Source: Thiobacillus denitrificans DSM 12475 (GTDB taxonomy: Bacteria; Pseudomonadota; Gammaproteobacteria; Burkholderiales; Thiobacillaceae). From it: a DNA stretch of 36,995 nucleotides. Location: the NCBI RefSeq assembly GCF_000376425.1, contig NZ_AQWL01000014.1, forward strand, positions 1-36,995, read 5' to 3'. Below, one piece after another: positions 1-5,092 of the stretch. Made by a program: the position numbers and the translations under genes. Under the pieces are notes generated by a model, which made no database searches, was not told where the DNA came from, and was given only the letters and a program-made list of their open reading frames with translations. Every line of letters begins with the position of its first letter. Position 1 is the stretch's first letter.

Positions 1-300
1 CGGGAAGGAGTTCGCGGGGCATGAACGGATCGCCCGGACACTCGATGCCGACTTCTACTTCGCGCATCCCTATGCCTCTTGGGAGCGCGGCGCCAACGAG
101 AACATGAACGGCCTCATCCGGCAGTTCTTCCCGAAGAAGCTGCGCTTTGATTCCATCACCCCTCATCAGATCGCTTTCGCCATGCATCGACTCAACCATC
201 GGCCCAGAAAATGCCTCGGCTTCAAAACACCACACGAGGTCTTCATGACGCAGCTACAATCGCGTCATAACGTCGTTGCACTTCAGACTTGAATCCGCCT
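1..300 (+). mobile_element. Right end of an IS30-family insertion sequence
   Basis: The transposase reading frame runs to position 292 and the likely inverted repeat covers about 273-300. The left end lies outside the window. The sequence after 300 holds a gene fragment without a start codon, which fits insertion into an older gene. Confidence 0.55.
2..292 (+). CDS. IS30-family transposase, C-terminal part (cut by window edge)
   Basis: The frame is open from base 2 and ends at TGA 290-292. It matches the end of an IS30-type DDE transposase, the enzyme that cuts and joins the ends of its own insertion sequence. Visible hallmarks are the motif HPYASWERGANENMNGLIRQ, whose Glu in the GANEN segment is the expected third catalytic acidic residue, followed by a basic region and the C-terminal segment LNHRPRKCLGFKTPHEVF typical of the family. 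The first two catalytic Asp residues lie outside the window, so integrity cannot be judged. The sequence around 273-300 (GTTGCACTTCAGACTTGAA) resembles the terminal inverted repeat that overlaps the stop codon in such elements; I cannot confirm it without the other end. Confidence 0.85.
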   Translation, partial: GKEFAGHERIARTLDADFYFAHPYASWERGANENMNGLIRQFFPKKLRFDSITPHQIAFAMHRLNHRPRKCLGFKTPHEVFMTQLQSRHNVVALQT

Positions 301-323
301 TGTCATCAAATGACGGAAATTAA

Positions 324-578
324 CGACAGACGCAGAGATGGGAAAAGGAGACCGGCTACTACGTCGTCAATTACGCATTGGATCCGCTTGGAGATCGTGT
401 GGTTACCAAGACATGTGTTCGGATCGGATCGCTGCTTAACAGGAGAAGGCACATCCTTGTGCCAGACAGGGAGACTGGCCTTCTGGAAATCGAAAAGATT
501 GCCAAGCGAACGGAGACGTGCGAATACTGGATCGTTAAGCCGGGCTGCTGGGTGAAGACACCGGACTCGAAACGATAA
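324..578 (+). pseudogene. 5'-truncated hypothetical gene next to the IS30 end
   Basis: The frame is open from 324 (just after TAA 321-323) to TAA 576-578 and reads as a coherent protein end, with segments such as ETGYYVVNYALDPLGDR and TETCEYWIVKPGCWVK. The only in-frame start candidate is an internal TTG at 378 without a good ribosome-binding site. The frame begins about 25 bp from the IS30 end. The simplest reading is that the insertion removed the promoter and 5' part of a small gene whose 3' end and terminator survive; the TAA stop lies inside the terminator stem. No family was recognised. It could instead be a short unexpressed ORF. Confidence 0.45.
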
Positions 579-608
579 CGCCCGCTACATGAGCGGGCGT
601 TATCGTTT
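570..608. terminator. Bidirectional terminator hairpin
   Basis: A perfect 17-bp stem (570-586 with 592-608) and a 5-nt loop, with A and T ends on the outer side, lies between the plus-strand remnant and the minus-strand operon ending at 628. It can act on both strands. Confidence 0.8.
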
Positions 609-627
609 CACGACGAATTAGCTGGTC

Positions 628-1098
628 TCAGGTTGGCGCTGATGTATTCCCGGCCATGAGGCTGCGGCATTGGTGGATCAATTCGGGAATTGCCAGTTTG
701 CCGTCATTGTCCAATTGCGCGCGCGCCGCCACGCGATAGACCGCGTCTTCGACATCCGTTTTTCCGGATGCTGCCGTAAAGATCAGCCCCGATTCCTTCA
801 ATTCCTGGTCAGCAAGCGCCTCGTTGATGGCATGCCAACGCGTGCAGAATGAAATGAACGCCCAATCGTCCCACATGTCCATTTCTGCCCTGAGTGCAAT
901 CATCCCCGTATGGACAAGCAGGTTGCTGAATTTGAGGCGAGTCTCATAGCCGTCCACCCGAAGCGCCAGATGGGGAACCTGCGTGGTGGGCAGCACGAGC
1001 TGGCCAGCGACAATCGCATCCAGTGTGCGGCAGGCAAAGAGAAACTCGTTCTCCGAGAGGGCGGAAACGAGATAGCAGCTGAAACTGGAGTCGGTCAC
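628..1098 (-). CDS. Hypothetical protein downstream of HU
   Basis: A 156-residue soluble protein with no signal peptide or membrane segment. It starts at ATG 1098, overlapping the stop of the HU gene by 4 nt (ATGA), so its translation is probably coupled to HU. The sequence is rich in Ala, Leu and acidic residues, with a Trp-rich centre (MDMWDDWAFISFCTRWHA) and a mostly helical C-terminal half. I do not recognise a family. It is the last gene of an operon of RNase H-like protein, HU and this protein, which ends at the strong hairpin at 570-608. The tight coupling to a nucleoid protein hints at a DNA-related role, but that is inference only. Confidence 0.75.
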   Translation of the reverse strand: MTDSSFSCYLVSALSENEFLFACRTLDAIVAGQLVLPTTQVPHLALRVDGYETRLKFSNLLVHTGMIALRAEMDMWDDWAFISFCTRWHAINEALADQELKESGLIFTAASGKTDVEDAVYRVAARAQLDNDGKLAIPELIHQCRSLMAGNTSAPT

Positions 1099-1370
1099 TT
1101 GTTGACGGCCTCCTTGAAACTTTCGCTCGGCGTGAACGCCGGACGCTTCCGTGCCGGGATCGAGAGCGTGTCCCCGGTTTTGAGGTTGAACCCCGTGCGC
1201 GGCTTCCGTTCCACGGCTTTGAACTTGCCGAACCTGGACAGGCCCACGTCCTCACCGGCTGCCACGGCGTCACGGATGGACGACAGGGCCGAATTGATGG
1301 TGGCCTCGACGGCGCGCTTGGGCAGTCCTGTTTTCTCGCTTACCTCTTTGACGAGGTCATTCTTGTTCAT
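1095..1370 (-). CDS. HU-family DNA-binding protein
   Basis: A 91-residue HU/IHF-type protein. The N-terminal helix pair MNKNDLVKEVSEKTGLPK, the GEDVGLSRFGKFKAVERKPR strand region and the beta-arm segment TGFNLKTGDTLSIPARKRPA followed by FTPSESFKEAVN cover the full family fold, so the gene is intact. HU proteins bind and bend DNA as dimers. Ribosome-binding site TTGGAG lies 8 nt before ATG 1370. It is 25 nt after the RNase H-like gene and overlaps the next gene by 4 nt. The arm has the usual RKP basic patch (IPARKRPAF). A second, different HU is encoded at 8266, so the element carries its own pair of nucleoid proteins plus H-NS. Confidence 0.95.
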   Translation of the reverse strand: MNKNDLVKEVSEKTGLPKRAVEATINSALSSIRDAVAAGEDVGLSRFGKFKAVERKPRTGFNLKTGDTLSIPARKRPAFTPSESFKEAVNK

Positions 1371-1395
1371 CTGCTTGCTCCAATTTACTACCCAG

Positions 1396-1827
1396 CTAGC
1401 GGCATGCCTGCTGGGCCAAACGCACTGCCCTGGTCATGGAAAAGTCCTGGGTCTTTTTGGGCATCCATACGCTATGCACGTCGTGGGTACCTGACACCAG
1501 GTCGATGAGCCCCCACAGATCCGGGTTTTTCACCCCCTCGAACCTGCAGTCCCGCCAGGCCGGCAGCCATTCGTTCAAGCCGCGCACCAGGTACTGCGAG
1601 TCCGAGACCAGAACGATCCTGCACATCGATTTCAGCGGCATCATCCCGGACAAGGCCGCCCGCAGCACCATCCGGTTGTTGGTGGTTTCCCCTTCCGAGC
1701 CGGTCAGGACACGCTCGGCCTTGGTGTTGCTGACGACCAGCGCACACCAGCCGCCTGCTTGTCTGGCAGCGTCATAGGCGCTTGCGGCGTAGATCGAGAG
1801 TTGAGGAACCATGGTTTCTGGGTTCAT
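1396..1827 (-). CDS. RNase HI-like protein, probably catalytically dead
   Basis: The fold of RNase HI is clear: first strand LSIYAASAYD, the diagnostic segment EGETTNNRMVLRAALSGM, then VSDSQYLVRGLNEWLPAW and NPDLWGLIDLV. RNase HI normally needs four acidic residues. In E. coli numbering Asp10 is Ala here (YAAS instead of FTDGS), Glu48 is Val (RMVL instead of RMEL), only Asp70 is kept (SDSQY), and Asp134 is Val; the His124 loop is also lost. The protein should therefore bind rather than cleave RNA-DNA hybrids or double-stranded nucleic acid. It is 143 residues from ATG 1827; a start at 1812 is possible. First gene of the operon with HU. A perfect 12-bp palindrome lies at 1835-1846 just before the start. 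Confidence 0.85.
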   Translation of the reverse strand: MNPETMVPQLSIYAASAYDAARQAGGWCALVVSNTKAERVLTGSEGETTNNRMVLRAALSGMMPLKSMCRIVLVSDSQYLVRGLNEWLPAWRDCRFEGVKNPDLWGLIDLVSGTHDVHSVWMPKKTQDFSMTRAVRLAQQACR

Positions 1828-1834
1828 GTTAACA

Positions 1835-1846
1835 ATTGCCGGCAAT
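1835..1846. promoter_or_regulatory. Palindrome ATTGCCGGCAAT before the RNase H-like gene
   Basis: A perfect 12-bp inverted repeat 8 bp upstream of ATG 1827 and also upstream of the plus-strand reading frame at 1880. Its place suggests an operator or ribosome-site hairpin. No convincing -35/-10 pair was found, so the role is open. Confidence 0.35.
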
Positions 1847-1879
1847 CGAAAAGAAATTGAAAAACGAAAACTTACTGAA

Positions 1880-2104
1880 ATGAATCCAATTCCGTCACCA
1901 TTGGATTTGTGGGATGCAGATGACTTCGTTCGTCCGCTTACAACGACAGAATCAATTTTGGAATTAAACGGGAGCGGTATTGCAGGGGTTTCACTCGCTT
2001 GAACGGCAAGAATTGCCGCTCAATTCCTGCCAAATGCGGCGGAAGTATTCTGGCGCCGTGAGCGAATTCTGGCTTCGCAACACGGCGTCCAGGTCAGAAC
2101 ATGA
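1880..2104 (+). pseudogene. Small gene with an in-frame TGA
   Basis: From ATG 1880 the frame encodes 40 residues beginning MNPIPSPLDLWDADDFVRPL and stops at TGA 2000-2002. Exactly the same frame then continues without another stop for 33 codons (TARIAAQFLPNAAEVFWRRE and on) to TGA 2102-2104. Both halves read like ordinary protein, so this may be one gene of about 74 codons interrupted by a nonsense mutation. Alternatives are a genuine 40-residue protein, or chance. No strong ribosome-binding site is visible. No family recognised. Confidence 0.35.
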
Positions 2105-2324
2105 ACGATCTTGCTGGGGACGATTCGCCCATCTTGCGGAAATTTGCATGGTATTCGGCGGCATTACCGATCCATACGCCAGGCCGGTGGCCGCGCATTA
2201 CCAGGTAATTTCCGTCATTCATGCAGGTCGCCTTGCAGAGCTCGCCGTCGTTGGAAAGCACCCAATCTCCTTTAAGCTCATCTGGCCTGACCCAATTAAA
2301 ACTTGTGGTCATGACACTTTTCAT
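2094..2324 (-). CDS. Small hypothetical protein (76 aa)
   Basis: A 76-residue soluble protein; ATG 2324 or ATG 2312 may be the start, and neither has a strong ribosome-binding site. It contains an SH3-like looking stretch (FNWVRPDELKGDWVLSNDGE followed by a Cys pair and a Trp-rich end GVWIGNAAEYHANF). It is transcribed divergently from H-NS. A candidate promoter on the minus strand is TTGTAC, 17 nt, TGTATT, with a GAGATATCTC palindrome just downstream at 2331-2342 that could be an operator. No family recognised. Confidence 0.6.
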   Translation of the reverse strand: MKSVMTTSFNWVRPDELKGDWVLSNDGELCKATCMNDGNYLVMRGHRPGVWIGNAAEYHANFRKMGESSPARSFMF

Positions 2325-2432
2325 TCTTCGTTTCGAGATATCTCTAATACATAATAATCACAAACTAGGTACAAAAAACAAATTGGATTTAATCTTCAAT
2401 ACCTACGTCAATACCTTACGAAGGAAAATGAA

Positions 2433-2729
2433 ATGAGCAGCTACAAGGAACTTCAGGAACAAATCAAAAACCTGACTCGTCAGGCGGAAGAGGCGCGTCG
2501 ACGCGAGGTTGCGGAGGGGGTAGCTGACATCAAGAAGATCATGTCTGAAAGGGGCATCACCCTGGAGGACCTGGGCTGCAAACAGAGTCGCCGTGCTGCA
2601 GCTGCTGACAAGACCGCACGCTATCGCGATCCCGCGACGGGTGCTACCTGGACTGGAAACGGCCGCAAGCCGCAGTGGATCAAAAATGCGCTGTCTGAGG
2701 GCAAGTCGCTGGAATCCTTCGCTATCTGA
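2433..2729 (+). CDS. H-NS family nucleoid protein
   Basis: A 98-residue H-NS histone-family protein. Residues 1-40 form the coiled-coil oligomerisation region (SYKELQEQIKNLTRQAEEAR), followed by a linker, and the C-terminal DNA-binding motif is YRDPATGATWTGNGRKPQWI, with the TGNGRKP loop that inserts into the minor groove of AT-rich DNA. Such proteins silence horizontally acquired genes, and plasmid copies lower the fitness cost of the carrier. Ribosome-binding site AAGGA lies before ATG 2433. It is preceded by an AT-rich 100-bp region shared with the divergent gene at 2324. Intact and of normal length. Confidence 0.95.
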   Translation: MSSYKELQEQIKNLTRQAEEARRREVAEGVADIKKIMSERGITLEDLGCKQSRRAAAADKTARYRDPATGATWTGNGRKPQWIKNALSEGKSLESFAI

Positions 2730-2784
2730 GCGCTGCCAAGTGCTGACGCCGAGTCCCGAGCACGGCCGTATGGCGCAAACGATT

Positions 2785-2808
2785 GAGCAGCTGAAGCGCA
2801 AGCTGCTC
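2785..2808 (+). terminator. Possible hairpin after H-NS
   Basis: An 8-bp stem GAGCAGCT / AGCTGCTC with an 8-nt loop 55 nt after the H-NS stop codon. No T-run follows, so it is at best a weak or Rho-assisted terminator. Confidence 0.35.
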
Positions 2809-2829
2809 GAGGCCTGCTCATAGCCTGTT

Positions 2830-2880
2830 CCGGACAGTTCATCACCTCCTTCTACAGCCAAATCCGGATACCCCAAAAAA
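2830..2880 (-). promoter_or_regulatory. Orphan leader-like segment
   Basis: On the minus strand the terminator at 2882-2912 is followed by GGGGTATCCGGATTTGG and then GAAGGAGGTGATGAAC, a hairpin-like ATCCGGAT and a near-perfect Shine-Dalgarno. This resembles the leaders described elsewhere in the window, but the frame that follows runs antisense to the end of H-NS and does not look like a gene. It may be a leader whose gene has been lost. Confidence 0.3.
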
Positions 2881-2881
2881 T

Positions 2882-2912
2882 AACCCTCTCGGCACAAGGC
2901 GCGTAGAGGGTT
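2882..2912 (-). terminator. Intrinsic terminator of the 3439-2935 operon (conserved-loop family)
   Basis: Outer stem AACCCTCT / AGAGGGTT, inner GC pairs and loop CUUGU in the RNA (plus strand GCACAAGGC), followed on the minus strand by ATTTTTT. Member of the terminator family described in the findings. Confidence 0.85.
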
Positions 2913-2934
2913 GGGGGGGCAGGCGGGGCGACTC

Positions 2935-3180
2935 TCAAAAGAGTTCGTACGCCACTGGCTGGCTGGTGACGGCAGCTTCGTTTGGCAGCTTCGGTTCCGC
3001 ATAAGGGCAGGGGCTGCCATTCAAGAGTGGCGCTCTGCAGGGCGACAGATAAACCCACACTTTCGTGTAGGGGCACCTCATGTACCCTGTGCCACGCATG
3101 CGGTCATTGACCTCCGGCAGAACCAAGTGCATGCATTCGTCACAGGTCTTTATGCAGAGTTTCTGTTGATCAATTTGCAT
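2935..3180 (-). CDS. Small cysteine-rich protein, likely zinc-binding
   Basis: An 81-residue protein from ATG 3180, which overlaps the end of the upstream gene by 11 nt. It has six Cys: C-x4-C-x2-C near the N-terminus (LCIKTCDECMH) and three more in YMRCPYTKVW, SPCRAP and GSPCPY, an arrangement that suggests one or two structural zinc sites. Longer upstream starts exist but run through the preceding gene in another frame. Second gene of a two-gene unit that begins with a conserved leader and ends at the terminator 2882-2912. No family recognised. Confidence 0.65.
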   Translation of the reverse strand: MQIDQQKLCIKTCDECMHLVLPEVNDRMRGTGYMRCPYTKVWVYLSPCRAPLLNGSPCPYAEPKLPNEAAVTSQPVAYELF

Positions 3181-3439
3181 GACAGATCCAGTCTTCCCAA
3201 GTGGCGTGGGTTGGCGATTCACCTTCTGCCTCGAGTACATTGGCCCTGTCGTATCCGCCGAACACACCCACAGCAAAATGGGCAGCGGCATTGCCATCGT
3301 CAACCGAAGGGAAGACAGCCCGTTCCTTCAATTCGCCAGCTCGGATGCACTCAAGCGCGCAGTTTCCGGCGTAGCCTGGACTTACGGATGTATAGGCGAT
3401 CCCCAGACTCTCCGTTTCGTACAAAATTGCTGCTTCCAT
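3170..3439 (-). CDS. Hypothetical protein (89 aa) behind a conserved leader
   Basis: An 89-residue protein, ATG 3439 with ribosome-binding site TGGGAG 7 nt upstream. Composition is ordinary for a soluble protein; a glycine and alanine rich central part (NAAAHFAVGVFGGYDRANVL) may form a small alpha/beta fold. The last codons read through the start of the Cys-rich gene at 3180, so the two are translationally coupled. Preceded by the leader element at 3440-3512, which follows directly after the terminator of the gene upstream. Function unknown. Confidence 0.65.
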   Translation of the reverse strand: MEAAILYETESLGIAYTSVSPGYAGNCALECIRAGELKERAVFPSVDDGNAAAHFAVGVFGGYDRANVLEAEGESPTHATWEDWICHAN

Positions 3440-3512
3440 ATTTCACTCCCAGCAATGAGTCGATGGTCAAAATGACCACGGTCACCCTTGCAAATCAGAA
3501 TTGAGGGACACC
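3440..3512 (-). promoter_or_regulatory. Conserved leader element L1
   Basis: Reading the minus strand: CCCTCAA, 7 nt, TTGCAAGGGTGACC, then hairpin GGTCA-TTT-TGACC (3465-3477), then the ribosome-binding site TGGGAG and ATG 3439. It begins right after the T-run of the terminator 3522-3550; no separate promoter is visible. Confidence 0.6.
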
Positions 3513-3521
3513 AAAAAATAA

Positions 3522-3550
3522 TGCCCCGCTGCACACGGCAAGTCGGGGCA
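3522..3550 (-). terminator. Intrinsic terminator of the 4244 gene (conserved-loop family)
   Basis: Outer stem TGCCCCG / CGGGGCA, inner stem TGC/GCA, pentaloop CGUGU in RNA, followed by ATTATTTTTT on the minus strand. It lies 29 nt after the stop of the gene ending at 3579. Confidence 0.85.
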
Positions 3551-3578
3551 TGGAGGAAAATACCTCGGATTCAGGAGA

Positions 3579-4244
3579 TCAACCCTGGTGGAAAAGCACC
3601 CACGAGGCATTCAGCTTGCGGGCCAGATCCAGCACAGACTTGATTCTGGGGGGCGGTGGATCTTCGAAATTCTCGGCTTCACCATCTTTGAGCTTGCGCA
3701 CGTGCACCATGAATTCGAACACCCCGCCTTCCACATCGTTGCCCACATGAGCAAAACGACCAAAGGCTTCGATCCAGCGCCACTCCTCGAACGCGCGCGG
3801 GTCTTCATAGGTGCCCAAAATGTTGGTCATGTCGACTTCCATGACGCTCACGCTCGACACTGAGCCAAACGTTTGCGGCTGATTCCCCTCATATCGGTCC
3901 ATGTAGTCCAGGAACAACTGTGCCGAAGCCGGGCTGTCCAATGTGATCTGATTTGGCCATTCGATTTCGCCTACGCGAATCAGATCGAAGCATTCGTCCG
4001 GCATGACGCCCCGCATCGCGGCGGTGGGATAGGCGACAGCTGCTCGCCCGAAAGCGCACGCTACGCGATCCTCAGGATGCTGAAGGTTTTCGGCGCCATA
4101 AAGATTGCCCTCAAAGAAGCACAGCAACCGGTCGCGGTGGATAACACCAACGATCCCGCTGCCAGGCGCGATTTCCTGGTCGATGCGGCTGCCCGGGCGT
4201 GGTACCAGGATGACTGCCTTGTTGTGACGAAGTTGTTGTTCCAC
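3579..4244 (-). CDS. Hypothetical protein (221 aa)
   Basis: A 221-residue soluble protein. I chose GTG 4244 because AAAGGA lies 8 nt upstream; the frame is open further up, but that part only translates the leader. The N-terminal half is beta-rich with several Gly and Pro turns (VILVPRPGSRIDQEIAPGSG), and the C-terminal half is rich in acidic and aromatic residues (EDPRAFEEWRWIEAFGRFAH). A proline stretch EDPPPPRIKS precedes a short C-terminal helix. Single-gene unit: leader L2 in front, terminator behind. No family recognised. Confidence 0.7.
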   Translation of the reverse strand: MEQQLRHNKAVILVPRPGSRIDQEIAPGSGIVGVIHRDRLLCFFEGNLYGAENLQHPEDRVACAFGRAAVAYPTAAMRGVMPDECFDLIRVGEIEWPNQITLDSPASAQLFLDYMDRYEGNQPQTFGSVSSVSVMEVDMTNILGTYEDPRAFEEWRWIEAFGRFAHVGNDVEGGVFEFMVHVRKLKDGEAENFEDPPPPRIKSVLDLARKLNASWVLFHQG

Positions 4245-4332
4245 GATGGAATTCCTTTCATGAATATCAAGGCCGACGATCAGAATGACCACGTTCACCT
4301 TGTTTTGTGGATTGATAGACGCGGTGCCAGAA
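4245..4332 (-). promoter_or_regulatory. Conserved leader element L2
   Basis: Minus strand: TATCAATCC, then AACAAGGTGAACGT, hairpin GGTCA-TTC-TGATC with one G-T pair, GTCGGCCTTG, then AAAGGA and GTG 4244. Follows the T-rich tail of the terminator 4338-4369. Confidence 0.6.
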
Positions 4333-4337
4333 AGAAG

Positions 4338-4369
4338 AACCTCCACGGCACAAAGGGCACATGGAGGTT
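4338..4369 (-). terminator. Terminator of the 4968-4382 operon (conserved-loop family)
   Basis: Outer stem AACCTCC / GGAGGTT with inner GC pairs and a 6-nt loop CUUUGU in RNA; the minus-strand tail is TTCTTCTTTCT. Starts 13 nt after the stop codon of the gene ending at 4382. Confidence 0.75.
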
Positions 4370-4381
4370 ATGTCGGCTGGG

Positions 4382-4600
4382 CTACTCGAAGGCGTTGTCG
4401 CCCCACTCGTGCAGGTAGTAAGCGATGCCTTCATCGCTCAAGCCGGCGGAGAACAGGCGATGCCGAGCTCCCTCGATGTCACCATCGAAGAACAGCCGAT
4501 GGGCCTCTGTAACGGCTGCCTCATTTGCTGCGCGCGCCATTACGAGCCGGGATGCGCGAGCAGCGGGCGAGTGATACGCGACATATTCTTCCTGCGTCAT
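4382..4600 (-). CDS. Small hypothetical protein (72 aa)
   Basis: A 72-residue, mostly helical and Ala-rich protein starting at ATG 4600, overlapping the stop of the zinc-ribbon gene by 4 nt (ATGA). Segments AARASRLVMARAANEAAVTE and LSDEGIAYYLHEWGDNAFE suggest two or three helices. No signal peptide or membrane segment. The overlap implies co-translation with the upstream zinc-ribbon protein, so the two may act together. No family recognised. Confidence 0.65.
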   Translation of the reverse strand: MTQEEYVAYHSPAARASRLVMARAANEAAVTEAHRLFFDGDIEGARHRLFSAGLSDEGIAYYLHEWGDNAFE

Positions 4601-4968
4601 GTCAGTTCCTTCTGCGGTTCAACAGCGATCGGCTCTCCTTGGTCTTCCTTGTCTGCAAGAACGATGACGCCGTTGTCAAACACGGTCAGCATGCTGGCAT
4701 TGGGAACCCGTTCCATGAAAGCGTTGGCCACATCTTCATGCTTGGTGGCGGCCAGAACCTTGTAGCGACGACCTTGGAAAGTCACCATGGGCTGGCCGTA
4801 GTTCACGCCCGGCTTCCCATAGTTTTCTTTCAGCTCCTCAGCCGTCAGGGTTGACGCTTCGAAAGCCACACATTCCGCACAAATTCCGTAACCTGAATCC
4901 CGATTCCAGTGTTGCATCCACCTGCCGGCACCACCTCCGCAGACACAGCAATCAAGTGAAACGCTCAT
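4597..4968 (-). CDS. Zinc-ribbon hypothetical protein
   Basis: A 123-residue protein with an N-terminal zinc-ribbon: CCVCGGG and CAEC (C-x2-C, 21 residues, C-x2-C) in the first 35 residues. The rest forms a small alpha/beta domain with strand segments MVTFQGRRYKVLAATK and VFDNGVIVLAD. ATG 4968 is preceded by ACAAGGAG, 7 nt away. First gene of a two-gene unit with leader L3 in front and terminator 4338-4369 behind. The ribbon suggests nucleic acid or protein contact, but no family was recognised. Confidence 0.7.
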   Translation of the reverse strand: MSVSLDCCVCGGGAGRWMQHWNRDSGYGICAECVAFEASTLTAEELKENYGKPGVNYGQPMVTFQGRRYKVLAATKHEDVANAFMERVPNASMLTVFDNGVIVLADKEDQGEPIAVEPQKELT

Positions 4969-5052
4969 TTTTTACTCCTTGTACGAGGCCGACGGTCGGA
5001 ATGACCACGATCACCTTGCACTACACATTGGCCGACGCGGACCCAGAAAGAA
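4969..5052 (-). promoter_or_regulatory. Conserved leader element L3
   Basis: Minus strand: GGCCAATGTGTAGTGCAAGG, TGATCGT, hairpin GGTC-ATTCC-GACC, GTCGGCCTCGT, then ACAAGGAG and ATG 4968. It starts directly after the T-run of terminator 5055-5086. Confidence 0.6.
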
Positions 5053-5054
5053 AA

Positions 5055-5086
5055 AACCTCCAAGGTCACAAGGACACATGGAGGTT
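5055..5086 (-). terminator. Terminator of the sulfurtransferase gene (conserved-loop family)
   Basis: Outer stem AACCTCC / GGAGGTT, inner stem GTC/GAC, loop CUUGU in RNA, then TTTTTTCTTTCT. The GTC/GAC inner stem differs from the usual GC-rich one yet still pairs. Confidence 0.85.
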
Positions 5087-5092
5087 GTAGGG

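Noticed and set aside
2403-3020. Minus-strand ORF of 205 codons opposite H-NS
   Set aside because: Covers the H-NS gene, the terminator and intergenic sequence; low-complexity Arg/Ser/Cys composition typical of a shadow.
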